This document shows positions 34,962-43,715 of a stretch of 64,000 nt of DNA, piece after piece (position 1 is the first letter of the stretch; each line of letters opens with the position of its first letter). The notes under the pieces are model-generated. The model worked only from the letters and a program-made list of their open reading frames with translations. It ran no database searches and was not told where the DNA came from. The translations under genes and the position numbers were made by a program. This DNA is from CAVPDE01 sp963702565 (GTDB taxonomy: Bacteria > Desulfobacterota > DSM-4660 > Desulfatiglandales > HGW-15): contig CAVPDE010000023.1 in NCBI GenBank assembly GCA_963702565.1, positions 124,001 through 188,000 on the forward strand. Reading direction: 5' to 3'.

Positions 34962-36062
34962 CTATGGCTGGCCAGAAGGATCTTGGTAGCGTCCATATTT
35001 CTTTGTCGCTTCGAACATAGCGATGCAGTTCTCGGGATTGACTCCCGGGTGGAGCGAGTTAGACTCGCTCAGGATGTATCCCCCGCCCGGGGCTGCGACT
35101 TCGATGGCTTGAAGTACCGCACTCTCCACCTGTTCTTTTGTTCCGTTGCACAGCAGATCCATGCAGTCGATATTTCCGATGAGGCATATTCGATCCCCGC
35201 AATAGCGTTTCACTTTCTCCAGGTCCATGCCCGCATGCGGCTCCAGGGGGTTCAATCCATCGTATCCGGTTTCCAACAGGAGATCCAGTATGCTCCAGAG
35301 GTTCCCGTCGCTGTGGCGCACCACCTTGAGGCCCAGGGTGTGCGCGTGTTCGACGATTTTGCGATTGTACGGATTGACGAACTCCTGGAAATGGCGGGGA
35401 GAGATCAGGGTCGCTCCGGTGGTGGCGATGTCATCCTCCACCACCAGAACGTCCAGTCCGGCGTCAGCGAGCATGTCAAGCTGCAGGAGGTTATACTCCA
35501 TTACCATGGAGGCAATCCGGTGTACGAATTCGGGGGACTGGATCATCTTGACCATGAGATTCTGCATGCCTGCGAGTCGCCAGCTGCGAACAAAGGTTCC
35601 CCGCATAAGCCAGAACAGGGCGACTTGGCCCTTGAACCGCTCCCGGGCGAGATCCAAGAGCAGCAGATCCTTTCGCTTAGGCGTAGGGGGTCGGTATCCC
35701 TCCAAATCGGCAGCCTCTTGCACCGGATGTCCCTTGGGCACCGGAAGTCCGTGGGGACTCCGAAGGTACATGATCCCCCAGTCGTCCAGGACCCGTGCTT
35801 TGTCCAACTCGACCTCGTGGCCGATTTCGAAGGAAGTGAAGCCGTCCACGCCGAAATGCTCATGGATCAGGAAAAGGGTGTCCAACAGTTTAAGCTTCTC
35901 CATATCCGTCATGTCGTGGAACTGCTTGGGCTCGGGAAGCCCATCGGTGAGATGCCGGCCGATGCCGATGATGGGGCCTTCGTTGATGCCGTGGATGTAA
36001 AGGGGGACGCGGTCAGGTTGCTGGACGTTGAGGGCCGCGAGGATACGTTCTTTACCGGTCAT
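34962..36062 (-). CDS. Uroporphyrinogen decarboxylase (URO-D) superfamily protein
   Basis: The protein of about 366 residues starts MTGKERILAALNVQQPDRVP, the usual opening of the URO-D/methyltransferase superfamily, and contains the late motif HSDGNLWSILDLLLETG and NPLEPHAG. In anaerobes many such proteins are corrinoid-dependent methyltransferases rather than haem enzymes. The frame extends to 36197, but the ATG at 36062 has GGAGAG 8 bases upstream and the family N-terminus. No corrinoid protein gene is adjacent, so function is open. Confidence 0.8.
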   Translation of the reverse strand: MTGKERILAALNVQQPDRVPLYIHGINEGPIIGIGRHLTDGLPEPKQFHDMTDMEKLKLLDTLFLIHEHFGVDGFTSFEIGHEVELDKARVLDDWGIMYLRSPHGLPVPKGHPVQEAADLEGYRPPTPKRKDLLLLDLARERFKGQVALFWLMRGTFVRSWRLAGMQNLMVKMIQSPEFVHRIASMVMEYNLLQLDMLADAGLDVLVVEDDIATTGATLISPRHFQEFVNPYNRKIVEHAHTLGLKVVRHSDGNLWSILDLLLETGYDGLNPLEPHAGMDLEKVKRYCGDRICLIGNIDCMDLLCNGTKEQVESAVLQAIEVAAPGGGYILSESNSLHPGVNPENCIAMFEATKKYGRYQDPSGQP

Positions 36063-36283
36063 GGGATTCACTCTCCAGCGCCTCACGATCATCATCAGCG
36101 CTTCCAAAAAGAACACCCCCTCAGCGCAGAGACCCCCTTCGGTGATGCTCCGGGGCAGCGTTCGCCCGGAACTCGGCGAGGAGTGGACGAGGCGCAAAGA
36201 CTCGTTTATTGCGGGACGGAGGATAGGCTATTTAGGGTTTTGTGTCAACACCGATCGGTGCAATTGGCGGCGAAGGGGCGTTG

Positions 36284-36312
36284 TTGACTTTGGGCAGAGA
36301 CTGGCCTATAAT
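36284..36312 (+). promoter_or_regulatory. Sigma70 promoter driving the riboswitch transcript
   Basis: TTGACT (36284-36289) and TATAAT (36307-36312) are separated by 17 bases, a near-consensus promoter. Predicted transcription start is near 36319, a few bases before the riboswitch aptamer. Confidence 0.85.
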
Positions 36313-36324
36313 GCATTGAAACAT

Positions 36325-36412
36325 ATGCGAAAAAGGGCAAACCCGTCGAAAGGCGGTGGCGCAAAGCCACGGGTCTACAGCTGAGAGGCTATGATCGCCG
36401 AGCTGCCGCACG
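36325..36412 (+). ncRNA. Cyclic di-GMP-I (GEMM) riboswitch aptamer
   Basis: The RNA contains GGGCAAACC, a GAAA tetraloop (CGTCGAAAGGCG region), then GGCGCAAAGCCACGGGTCTAC, read in pieces, and a second hairpin ending GAGCTGCC. These match the conserved core of GEMM-I aptamers (GGGCAAACC, GNRA loop, CGCAAAGCC, CGGG-CTA). A near-consensus promoter precedes it and an intrinsic terminator follows, the standard architecture of a transcriptional riboswitch. It would couple expression of the downstream coiled-coil and SH3 lipoprotein genes to cyclic di-GMP. Confidence 0.85.
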
Positions 36413-36423
36413 TTTTGGTGGTG

Positions 36424-36459
36424 ACGCCTTTGGGTGAGGAATCCCAGGGCGTTTTTGTT
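36424..36459 (+). terminator. Intrinsic terminator, expression platform of the riboswitch
   Basis: ACGCCTTTGGG and CCCAGGGCGT pair around TGAGGAAT, followed by TTTTTGTTT. It lies between the aptamer and the start at 36481, so its formation would stop transcription before the gene. Confidence 0.75.
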
Positions 36460-36480
36460 TCAGGCAAAGGAGTCTTGCGC

Positions 36481-37011
36481 ATGCTTTTGCTGTCTCGATA
36501 CAAGAGGAAGGAATTACCCCACAGGCTGATAAGGATCCATGAGTCTCTGGTGGAGGAGATGATCGCGTATTTTGAAAAGGGGAGAATTACGAGAGAAAAA
36601 ATGAAAGAGGCTCGCAAAGCTGTCAAGCTGGCCCTCAAGCTGGCCAAGAAAAAGAAAATCAATCCGGGGGTGAAGATCAACCAGGCACGGGAAGTTCTGG
36701 AAGAACTCCGCGGAGAGGTTCAGTATACCCGCAAGGTGGTTCGGGCAACAGCCGAGGAGATGGAGAAGGCCATCCAGCACATTGAAGAGGAAAGAATCGG
36801 AGGGGTGCAGGCGCTGATCGACCGAGCTCGGGAACGATTCAGAAACAAGGAGATAGAAAAGGGCTTGGACCTTCTCAAGGAAGCCCAAGGCAAAATGACG
36901 AAGAAGGTTCTCGATAAGACCAGGCAGGCTATCCTTGCGGGCATCCACAGTGAGGTAAAGAACCTGAAATACGAATTGGAAGAGAGAAGCAGAAAGAAAG
37001 CATCAAAGTGA
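36481..37011 (+). CDS. Coiled-coil protein under riboswitch control
   Basis: The protein of about 176 residues is highly charged, rich in Lys, Glu and Arg, and almost entirely helical by composition, with heptad-like stretches. I do not recognise a family. The frame is open from 36391, but that codon lies within the riboswitch and the terminator would be translated. The ATG at 36481 has AGGAG 9 bases upstream and is chosen. It is followed after about 50 bases by an SH3-domain lipoprotein, probably in the same transcript. Confidence 0.7.
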   Translation: MLLLSRYKRKELPHRLIRIHESLVEEMIAYFEKGRITREKMKEARKAVKLALKLAKKKKINPGVKINQAREVLEELRGEVQYTRKVVRATAEEMEKAIQHIEEERIGGVQALIDRARERFRNKEIEKGLDLLKEAQGKMTKKVLDKTRQAILAGIHSEVKNLKYELEERSRKKASK

Positions 37012-37060
37012 TAAAATCCGTGTTCAGTAACCGCACCGCATCCTTGCTCGAGGTTGAAGT

Positions 37061-37654
37061 TTGACGCGGCCTTTAAGAGTGCTCTTTATTGGATTTGTCC
37101 TGCTCATTTCAACGTCCCTTTTCATCTTGGGCTGTTCGGCCTTCAACGCCCAACCGAATAAGACCAAGCCGGATCTGCAAGAGCCTTTGACTGAGAACCT
37201 TTCGCCTGCCGGCATGCTCACCAGCCTGGAAGTGGTTGTTGATCCCTGTCTTGTCTCTGTTGAACCAAAGAAAAAATCCCCCGCTTTTGGCCCCTTGATC
37301 AGAGGAGAGGTGGTCAAGTGGCTCGAGGCCCGGGACAACTGGATTCGTGTATGGATTCCCAGGCTGCGCATCTCCGGATGGGTCTTTCAGGGCGGCGTCG
37401 TGGAGATCCAGGATACGAATGCGAACCAGCCGCCCGTTCCTGTAAGCGAGCTCACCACCGTGATCGCCGTTTCGGAAAAAATCAGGGTCCGCAGCGTCCC
37501 CGCCGCAAATTCCGAGGTTATGCTGGTTGCAGGCAAGGGGGATGTATTCTTTCTTCTGGGTGAAAGGGAGGGATGGTGCCGGGTCTGGTTGCCTGAACAG
37601 AACAGAGCGGGTTGGATCTTCGGAAAAAGCTTGGTTCGAAAAGCTGAGAAGTGA
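37061..37654 (+). CDS. Lipoprotein with two SH3-like (SH3b) domains
   Basis: The 197-residue protein has a signal peptide ending in the lipobox LGC (Cys near residue 25). Two SH3b-type repeats follow, about residues 55-115 and 132-195, each with a conserved W-x-RVW and a closing GW-F motif. Such domains bind cell-wall peptides or carbohydrates. The start is TTG with GAGG 7 bases upstream; no ATG fits the signal peptide. It probably belongs to the riboswitch-controlled transcript, linking cyclic di-GMP to an envelope function. Confidence 0.75.
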   Translation: MTRPLRVLFIGFVLLISTSLFILGCSAFNAQPNKTKPDLQEPLTENLSPAGMLTSLEVVVDPCLVSVEPKKKSPAFGPLIRGEVVKWLEARDNWIRVWIPRLRISGWVFQGGVVEIQDTNANQPPVPVSELTTVIAVSEKIRVRSVPAANSEVMLVAGKGDVFFLLGEREGWCRVWLPEQNRAGWIFGKSLVRKAEK

Positions 37655-37671
37655 CGGCAAAAAACAGGGTG

Positions 37672-38091
37672 TTAACCGGCTTTCCCGGTGAGGTCCTCGG
37701 CTATTTTGTTGGTCTGGGCGAGGATTTCCTGGGCCGTCGCTTTATCCCAGCGCAGAAAACCATCTCCCGCTCTCACGGATATCCTGGTCACGCATGGAGT
37801 GATTTCCCTGAGCTCGACCTTGATCTCCATCTGATTCGCCCTGGCGAGAATCTCTTCTCCGCCTTCAACCTCTATTGCCTTGTCCGCTACAATTTCCATC
37901 CTGCTGAGGGCAACCAGGAGGGCCTTCTTGGTTCGACCGTACCCAAAACACATGGTTTTCTCCACAGACCCGGAAAGGATATACTCAGCCGTGACAACGG
38001 CCCCTGACCCGGCGGCGCCCAGGAGTTCCACGCACCCTGTGAGGAGGAGCGGGAGTAAAGCGGCGATGAGCAGGAATCTAACTCGTTTCAT
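37672..38091 (-). CDS. DUF3568-like lipoprotein
   Basis: The 139-residue protein has a signal peptide with lipobox LTGC (Cys near residue 20) and a short domain pattern (ELLGAAGSGAVV near the start, EILARANQMEIKVELREI near the middle, a final helix) like small DUF3568-type lipoproteins. It is convergent with the SH3 lipoprotein gene, 17 bases apart. Function unknown. Confidence 0.65.
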   Translation of the reverse strand: MKRVRFLLIAALLPLLLTGCVELLGAAGSGAVVTAEYILSGSVEKTMCFGYGRTKKALLVALSRMEIVADKAIEVEGGEEILARANQMEIKVELREITPCVTRISVRAGDGFLRWDKATAQEILAQTNKIAEDLTGKAG

Positions 38092-38384
38092 GACGCACGG
38101 GCCTCTCCAGTCTGGGGATTTATCTCATAATTGATGCAAGGGATGTGCCCACGAGGTACGCTCCTGCACCGCCTATGGAAAAATATTGGAAAATAGCAAA
38201 GAATTACAAGTGATTACCTGCTTGTTCCGATAGCATTTATTCCCATGCCGGCGGTAGTTGTGAACTCATTGGATTGTGCTTTTTTGGATAAAATGCGTCA
38301 CGAAATCGTCGGAAAAGGCATGGAGGATTGAGGTGACAACAACTGGATTCAACTGCGCGGGAGCTTAGGGCAATCCGCCCGCCC
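38092..38384 (+). other. Gene-free intergenic region
   Basis: AT-rich patches are present (for example near 38175-38210) but no clear promoter, repeat or RNA structure is seen. Confidence 0.4.
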
Positions 38385-40274
38385 TCATGGCTCAATGCGC
38401 AAGTTAATCGGTGGAACCAGCCTCTCCTGAGAAGCTTTCAGCACGATGGTCGAGATGCTCAAGGGGGGCAGGGCGATCGTGAAGGCATTCTTGAGTGTGA
38501 TGGGAATATCGGCTTGGCGCGTCGGGCCGGTGCAGCTTCCCACGCCGCCTGTGATCTGGTAAACCTCGGCCTTATCGAAGCGGACCGTGTGAGCCACCTG
38601 GAACCCGGTGTTGATGGCCGTGGTCTGGCTTTTGTTGATGACGACGACGATCAGTCGCCTCGGGTCGCTCTGGTCGATCGAAGCATAGGCCGTGATGCGC
38701 TCATTCTGGGTTGCACGATTCGTGACGGCTGAGTCTGACACGTCCGTCTTGAGGTAGGTGTCGCCAAAGCCTTGACCAGCGCCGTCGTAGTTCAAATAGG
38801 CTCGGAAGGCCGCCATGACGGCCTTCATGGCGGCGGTGCGGCTGCCGCTGTAGGAGGGCGCGTTCGGGTCGGAGAGGTTCCACATCGTCGCCGCGTAAAC
38901 GCCCTCGCGAGCGAAGATGCCTAAAACATCGGCTACGGCAATTCCACCTGACATGTCGCCGCCGCGGCCGTACCACCACTCGGTGACGGCGATCCGGGTC
39001 CCGGGATTCCAAGTGTTAATGGAATCCTTGATCCGGCCCAGGACGCGGATCGGGCCGCTTCCGGTGTCCCTCGTGATCCAGCTCGACTCGGAATACTGAG
39101 GATCCCAGAGCGATCGCGGCGCCTGCATGCGTGCGTCCTGGGTCTGCGCATCCTGAGGGGCGTACTCTCCGGAGCTGGGGTCCCAGATCCCGATGATCCT
39201 GCGATACCCCGATCCCTCCGTTTCCGGGTACCAGTGGAAGTCGAAAATATCGAGGAGCCTGCGGGACTGCGCGTCGGAGGCCTGCTTCATCTTGTCGAGG
39301 TAGACGTCCACGTACCAATTGTAGGTTCCTCCGCCGGGACGGGTGTAAGGGGGCGGGGGATTGTTCTGGAGGGTGCAGAGGCCCCACCAGCCATAGCTGA
39401 CAAAACCCATGGTCTGGATTCCCGGATTGACGTCCTTTGCAGCCGCTGCGCCGGCGATGCTCTTGCTGACGAGTTCGTCCTTCCCGCTGAGGTTGAGCGC
39501 GATGTACACTTCCTTGTTGCCTGGGGCGCGGCCGCGGATCTCCTGATGGGTCGAGCCCCAGAGGTCAGGCTCGTTGTCAAGGCTCAGGAGCACCGGTGAC
39601 GTCGGGTGGGTCGGCCGGCCCGGATAACGGGTGTCAAGCCATTTGACGAAATCATCTGCGTAAATGGTGCCCTGATTGCCATGGGGGACGCCGCTTCCAG
39701 CACCGGCAGGATTCTTTGGCTGCATTGGCTGAAAGTAGGTCGCACTCGGTGTGGCAGGCGTAGTTTGGTTCGGAGCGGTCGGCGCCGGCAGGTTGATGCC
39801 CGAAACCGATTTGGACACCCAGCCGATAATGGGCAGGGTGACGATGAGACCTGTGTTTGCCGCGAAAGCCGCGTCGGCCTCCGGCCTCACGGCTGCACCG
39901 GGTGTCGTGTTCGTCGTGAGATACTGATCGTTGGAATAATACCAGTCGGACCCCGCGTTGGACCAACCGTTTTCCCAGTTCCAGGCTGTCCAGCGGTTGC
40001 CCCCGAGGCGGGTCAGCGTGATCTGGGGCGGCAACTCCGGACCCCAACCGGCAGCATCCGAGTACTTCGCATTGACTCCATAAATGAGGCGTGAGATGGG
40101 ATGGCTCACCGTTGAATCCAGGGTGACCCGCACATCAGCCGGGCCCGGATCATCGGGAGAAATAATCGCTCCTGCGGCGCTGCACGTGTCCGGTCTGAAT
40201 GAAGCAATGCTGAACGACAAACCCAGGAGCAGCGCGACTGAAAAGAGGACAAGTACGGACTTCTTGCTATGCAT
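38385..40274 (-). CDS. Secreted glycoside hydrolase, GH44-like
   Basis: The 629-residue protein has a signal peptide (residues 1-34, cleavage near CSAAG). NRWTAWNWENGWSNAGSDWYY, read in two parts, matches the GH44 endoglucanase/xyloglucanase signature. The likely acid/base Glu is in LDNEPDLW and the nucleophile Glu in AVTEWWYG, both in the expected order. The C-terminal 130 residues form a beta-rich accessory domain. GGGAGG lies 7-8 bases before the ATG. A plant-polysaccharide hydrolase is unusual next to the anaerobe-type genes here and may be acquired or serve exopolysaccharide turnover. Confidence 0.8.
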   Translation of the reverse strand: MHSKKSVLVLFSVALLLGLSFSIASFRPDTCSAAGAIISPDDPGPADVRVTLDSTVSHPISRLIYGVNAKYSDAAGWGPELPPQITLTRLGGNRWTAWNWENGWSNAGSDWYYSNDQYLTTNTTPGAAVRPEADAAFAANTGLIVTLPIIGWVSKSVSGINLPAPTAPNQTTPATPSATYFQPMQPKNPAGAGSGVPHGNQGTIYADDFVKWLDTRYPGRPTHPTSPVLLSLDNEPDLWGSTHQEIRGRAPGNKEVYIALNLSGKDELVSKSIAGAAAAKDVNPGIQTMGFVSYGWWGLCTLQNNPPPPYTRPGGGTYNWYVDVYLDKMKQASDAQSRRLLDIFDFHWYPETEGSGYRRIIGIWDPSSGEYAPQDAQTQDARMQAPRSLWDPQYSESSWITRDTGSGPIRVLGRIKDSINTWNPGTRIAVTEWWYGRGGDMSGGIAVADVLGIFAREGVYAATMWNLSDPNAPSYSGSRTAAMKAVMAAFRAYLNYDGAGQGFGDTYLKTDVSDSAVTNRATQNERITAYASIDQSDPRRLIVVVINKSQTTAINTGFQVAHTVRFDKAEVYQITGGVGSCTGPTRQADIPITLKNAFTIALPPLSISTIVLKASQERLVPPINLRIEP

Positions 40275-40418
40275 GGACTATCCTCCCTCTAGGAGAAGCA
40301 GCTGTTGCTGTGCATATGCATTATTGGTGCCAGCGGTTGATCTTTGTGTATCGTGGAACTGATTGAAAAGAAATCGATTGGCGGCAAGGAGTTGTAACAG
40401 GAGGGGCTTCTTTTGCAG

Positions 40419-43400
40419 TCAGCAGGGACAAGGGGTGCAGAGGGGAGAAGCTTTATCTGTATGCTTGTGGGCACGCCCCTGTATCGATTGGCCTAAGAAC
40501 TCGATCCAGTGAACTGTCAGCGTAATGGCCGTGAAATCCTGTTCCACCTTGCCCTTCAGAAGATAGGGTCGCATCTCGTTCAGCATGTGGCAGAACCGGT
40601 CGTACACTTTCGGAAACAAAACCGTTTCATAGATGCCTGTGGTGTCCTCGAAGGAGACGAACTTCATGGGGTCGCCGTCCTTTGTTTGAACCGTCTTGCC
40701 TGTGACCAACCAGCCCACCATGGTGACATGCTCACCTATGTGGAGATGAAGATCGCATGCGTTCACGTAATGCAATTTTCTTAAGACGTCCCTGTAACGG
40801 TCCAGGGGGTGGATGGAAAGATAGAAGCCGAGGGTGTCGAGTTCGTGCTTGAGCATGAGAGAGCGAGAGTAGGGGGGAGAAAGGAGGGATTTGGGGAGAG
40901 GGCTCAAGGATGATAACTGTGGCTGAGGCTCAAAGAGGTCGAGGGAGGAATGTGACGCGGGGGTGTCGAAGAAGCGGAGGGCCTTCCACAAAAGGGCGGG
41001 CCTGGTTTCCCCTTGGGCGATCGAATCAAAGCAGCCTGCCTTGATGAGAACACGCACATCCTGGAGATGGACGCGTCCTGATGTGCGAAGGAGAAACTGG
41101 TCGAGGCTGGTAAAGGGCCCGTGTTTCGATCGTTCGCGGACAATAAACTCGACTCCCTCCTTCGAGAGTTCCTTGATCTGCATCAGGCCCACTCTGATTT
41201 CTTTTTCCTTTCCCGTGTACTTGATTTCGCTTTCATTGATGTCCGGGGGCAGAACCTTGAGCCCCATGCGCCGTGCTTCCGAGAGGTAGCCGAAGGTGGA
41301 GTAGTAGCCTCCGCCGTTGGAGATGACCGCTGCCATGAACTCGGCAGGGTAGTGGGCCCTGAGATAAGCGGACTTGTAAGCCACCAGAGTGTAGCTGGCG
41401 GAGTGGGGCTTGCAGAAGCTGTAGCCTTCAAACCCCATCATCATCTGCCACACCTCCTCGATCTTTTCCTGGTTCACCCCTCGTTCGCTTGCTCCTTTCA
41501 CAAAGCGGGAATAGAAGTCCCGGAGCTTTTTCTCCCTGTGCTTCTTGCTCACCACCTTGCGGAGGGTGTCGGCCTCTGCCGCGTCAAACCCGGCCATGGC
41601 CATGGCCGACTGGCTGAGCTGCTCCTGAAAAACCATGATCCCGAGGGTCTCTTCCAGCACCGGCCGCAAGAAAGGGTGAGGAGGTTCCCAGGGTTCGCCG
41701 TGGAGCCTGGCCACCCACTCCCTGATGCTCTGGTTCGATGCGGGCCGGATGATGGATGTCACGATCACGTTGAGAAGGAAGTGATCGAGACGAGAATACT
41801 CCTCAAAGGTAAATCCCGAGCTCACCTTCTTGAGGGTCTGCCTGGTGGCTGGGCTTTCAAAATAAAAGACACCGAAAGTGTTTCCGTCATAAAAGATTTT
41901 CACAGCCTCCGGATCATCCGTCGGATCCCAGCTTGCATAATCGATCTTCCGGCCGCAATTCTTCTCCACCAGGGCAAGGGCATCCCGGATGACCGCAAGG
42001 CTTCGGTTCCCCAGAAGGTCGATTTTGACAAGCCCTGCTTCCTCCACAGCATCCTTCTCCCACTGAAGCACCTGGAGGCCGCTTGCGGAAATTTCCACCG
42101 GGCAGTAGCGGCGGATCTCGTCAGGTACAATGACCATGCCTCCACAGTGGACCGAGAGGTGATTGAGGTGGTCCTCGAGCTGAACGGCAGCGCTCAGGAT
42201 CTCATCCCAGGGTTTCTTGAACTCAACACCCCTCATCTTGGGATGGTCGGCCAGCTCCTTCCAGACGTGCTTCAGGTGCCAGCCATAACCGATTTTGCCG
42301 GTCACCCGGCTGATCTCTGCATCGGTGAGACCGAAGACCTTGGCCACCTCCCGGAGGCTGGACCTGGCGCCGTAGGTGTTGTGATTGGACACCATGGCGG
42401 CTCTTCGGTTCCCATACCGTGCAAAGACATAGTCCACGATCTGTTCCCGCTCATCCCAGGCGAAGTCGACGTCAATGTCCGGAGGATCGAGCCGGCCGGG
42501 ATTCAGGAACCGTTCAAAGAAGAGGCGGTGCCTGATAGGATCCACGTGGGTGATTCCCAGAGCATAGGAGACAATGGAGGCTGCCGCACTTCCTCTCCCG
42601 CAGGAGCGGCCCGCCTTCCTGGTGATGTCCGCCACGACGAGGAAGTAGTGGGCGAAGTTTTTCGCACGGATGATGTTCATTTCGTGCTCGATGCGATCCG
42701 ATATCTCCTTGGTGATCTCGTCGTAGCGCCATCGGCACCCTTCAAGGGTGGCCTGGTACAGAGTGGCATACGCTTCTTTGTCGGTCATATCGTTGAAACA
42801 GGGAAAGATGATGCGGCTGAAATCCCAGTCGGTAAGGCATTGTTCGGAAACTGCGACGGCGTTGCGGATCGCTCCGGGAGCATGGGGGAACTGGTCTATC
42901 ATGGACCGGGGGGAGTTCAGGAAATTGTGTTCCCGACAGGTGTCCCCGTACTTGAGTCGGGAGAGCTTGGTGTTCAAAGCGACGGCGCGAAGAACCCGGT
43001 GAAGCGCAAATTGGTCTTTGTGGAGGAGATAAACCCGGTTGGTTGCAAGAGGCGGGATCTCGCTCTGGCGCGAGAAAGCATAGCAGGAGGCCATGTTGTA
43101 GCCCGGCGACATTTCCACGAAGAGGGCTTCCACACCGTCTTTCCTGAGAGCCTTCAACAGGGTGAAGTCATCCGAGAGAATGATGAGGCCATGACGCATC
43201 TCCTTCAGAGACTTGATGAGGTCAAAGTCCCGGTGACACTGCCGGGCTGAGATGATGCGGCAGAGGTTGGCATATCCGTCGTGGTTTTGAACAAGGAGCA
43301 CAGCCCGGTGTTCATCCGTGACGATCTCGCTTCCTACAATGGGGTGAAGCCCTTGTTCCTTGGTTGCCTCGATGAAATAGATCAGACCGTAGAGGCCGTT

Positions 43401-43526
43401 GGTGTCGGTGAGAGCAAGGCGGTCCATGCCCTGCTCTTTGGCGGAGTGGCAGAGCTCTTCAAGGGTGGCCATGCCCCATCCTGGGGAGTAGTGGGAGTGG
43501 ACGTTGAGATGAACAAAGACGCTCAT
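40419..43526 (-). CDS. dnaE2: Error-prone DNA polymerase III alpha subunit DnaE2 (ImuC)
   Basis: The 1035-residue C-family polymerase has an N-terminal PHP domain (HLNVHSHYSPGWGM), catalytic aspartates in PPDIDVDF, a helix-hairpin-helix region and a C-terminal OB fold. SLDLF near residue 860 could bind the beta clamp. The length is that of DnaE2 rather than replicative DnaE1, and the lexA and imuB genes upstream confirm the SOS mutasome setting. The last 25 residues are unlike the family. It is 190 bases downstream of imuB, with a repeat element in the gap. DnaE2 carries out mutagenic synthesis across lesions. Confidence 0.92.
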   Translation of the reverse strand: MSVFVHLNVHSHYSPGWGMATLEELCHSAKEQGMDRLALTDTNGLYGLIYFIEATKEQGLHPIVGSEIVTDEHRAVLLVQNHDGYANLCRIISARQCHRDFDLIKSLKEMRHGLIILSDDFTLLKALRKDGVEALFVEMSPGYNMASCYAFSRQSEIPPLATNRVYLLHKDQFALHRVLRAVALNTKLSRLKYGDTCREHNFLNSPRSMIDQFPHAPGAIRNAVAVSEQCLTDWDFSRIIFPCFNDMTDKEAYATLYQATLEGCRWRYDEITKEISDRIEHEMNIIRAKNFAHYFLVVADITRKAGRSCGRGSAAASIVSYALGITHVDPIRHRLFFERFLNPGRLDPPDIDVDFAWDEREQIVDYVFARYGNRRAAMVSNHNTYGARSSLREVAKVFGLTDAEISRVTGKIGYGWHLKHVWKELADHPKMRGVEFKKPWDEILSAAVQLEDHLNHLSVHCGGMVIVPDEIRRYCPVEISASGLQVLQWEKDAVEEAGLVKIDLLGNRSLAVIRDALALVEKNCGRKIDYASWDPTDDPEAVKIFYDGNTFGVFYFESPATRQTLKKVSSGFTFEEYSRLDHFLLNVIVTSIIRPASNQSIREWVARLHGEPWEPPHPFLRPVLEETLGIMVFQEQLSQSAMAMAGFDAAEADTLRKVVSKKHREKKLRDFYSRFVKGASERGVNQEKIEEVWQMMMGFEGYSFCKPHSASYTLVAYKSAYLRAHYPAEFMAAVISNGGGYYSTFGYLSEARRMGLKVLPPDINESEIKYTGKEKEIRVGLMQIKELSKEGVEFIVRERSKHGPFTSLDQFLLRTSGRVHLQDVRVLIKAGCFDSIAQGETRPALLWKALRFFDTPASHSSLDLFEPQPQLSSLSPLPKSLLSPPYSRSLMLKHELDTLGFYLSIHPLDRYRDVLRKLHYVNACDLHLHIGEHVTMVGWLVTGKTVQTKDGDPMKFVSFEDTTGIYETVLFPKVYDRFCHMLNEMRPYLLKGKVEQDFTAITLTVHWIEFLGQSIQGRAHKHTDKASPLCTPCPC

Positions 43527-43535
43527 AGTTTAATA

Positions 43536-43712
43536 CGGTACACGGGTCACGGCGCACGGGACACGGAAAAGCGAAGATAAGTAACGGTACACGGGTCACG
43601 GCGTACGGTCAAAAAATATAAAAACAATGACAAAAGAAGATTCTCTTCCGTGCACCGTGTCCCGTGCACCTTGCACCCTTCCCGTGTGCCGTGTCCCGTG
43701 ACCCGTGCACCT
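43536..43712 (+). repeat. CACGGGACACGG repeat element, left copy
   Basis: Heptad-like units (CACGGGT, CACGGCG, CACGGGA) run inward from both ends towards an AT-rich core (43607-43640, with AAAAAATATAAAAACAATGA). The core reappears in inverted orientation at about 44960-44995, so two copies flank imuB. No coding capacity. Confidence 0.7.
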
Positions 43713-43715
43713 TCT

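Noticed and set aside
36391..36480. Upstream ATG for the coiled-coil protein
   Set aside because: It lies inside the riboswitch aptamer and would require translation through the terminator hairpin; 36481 has a proper ribosome-binding site.
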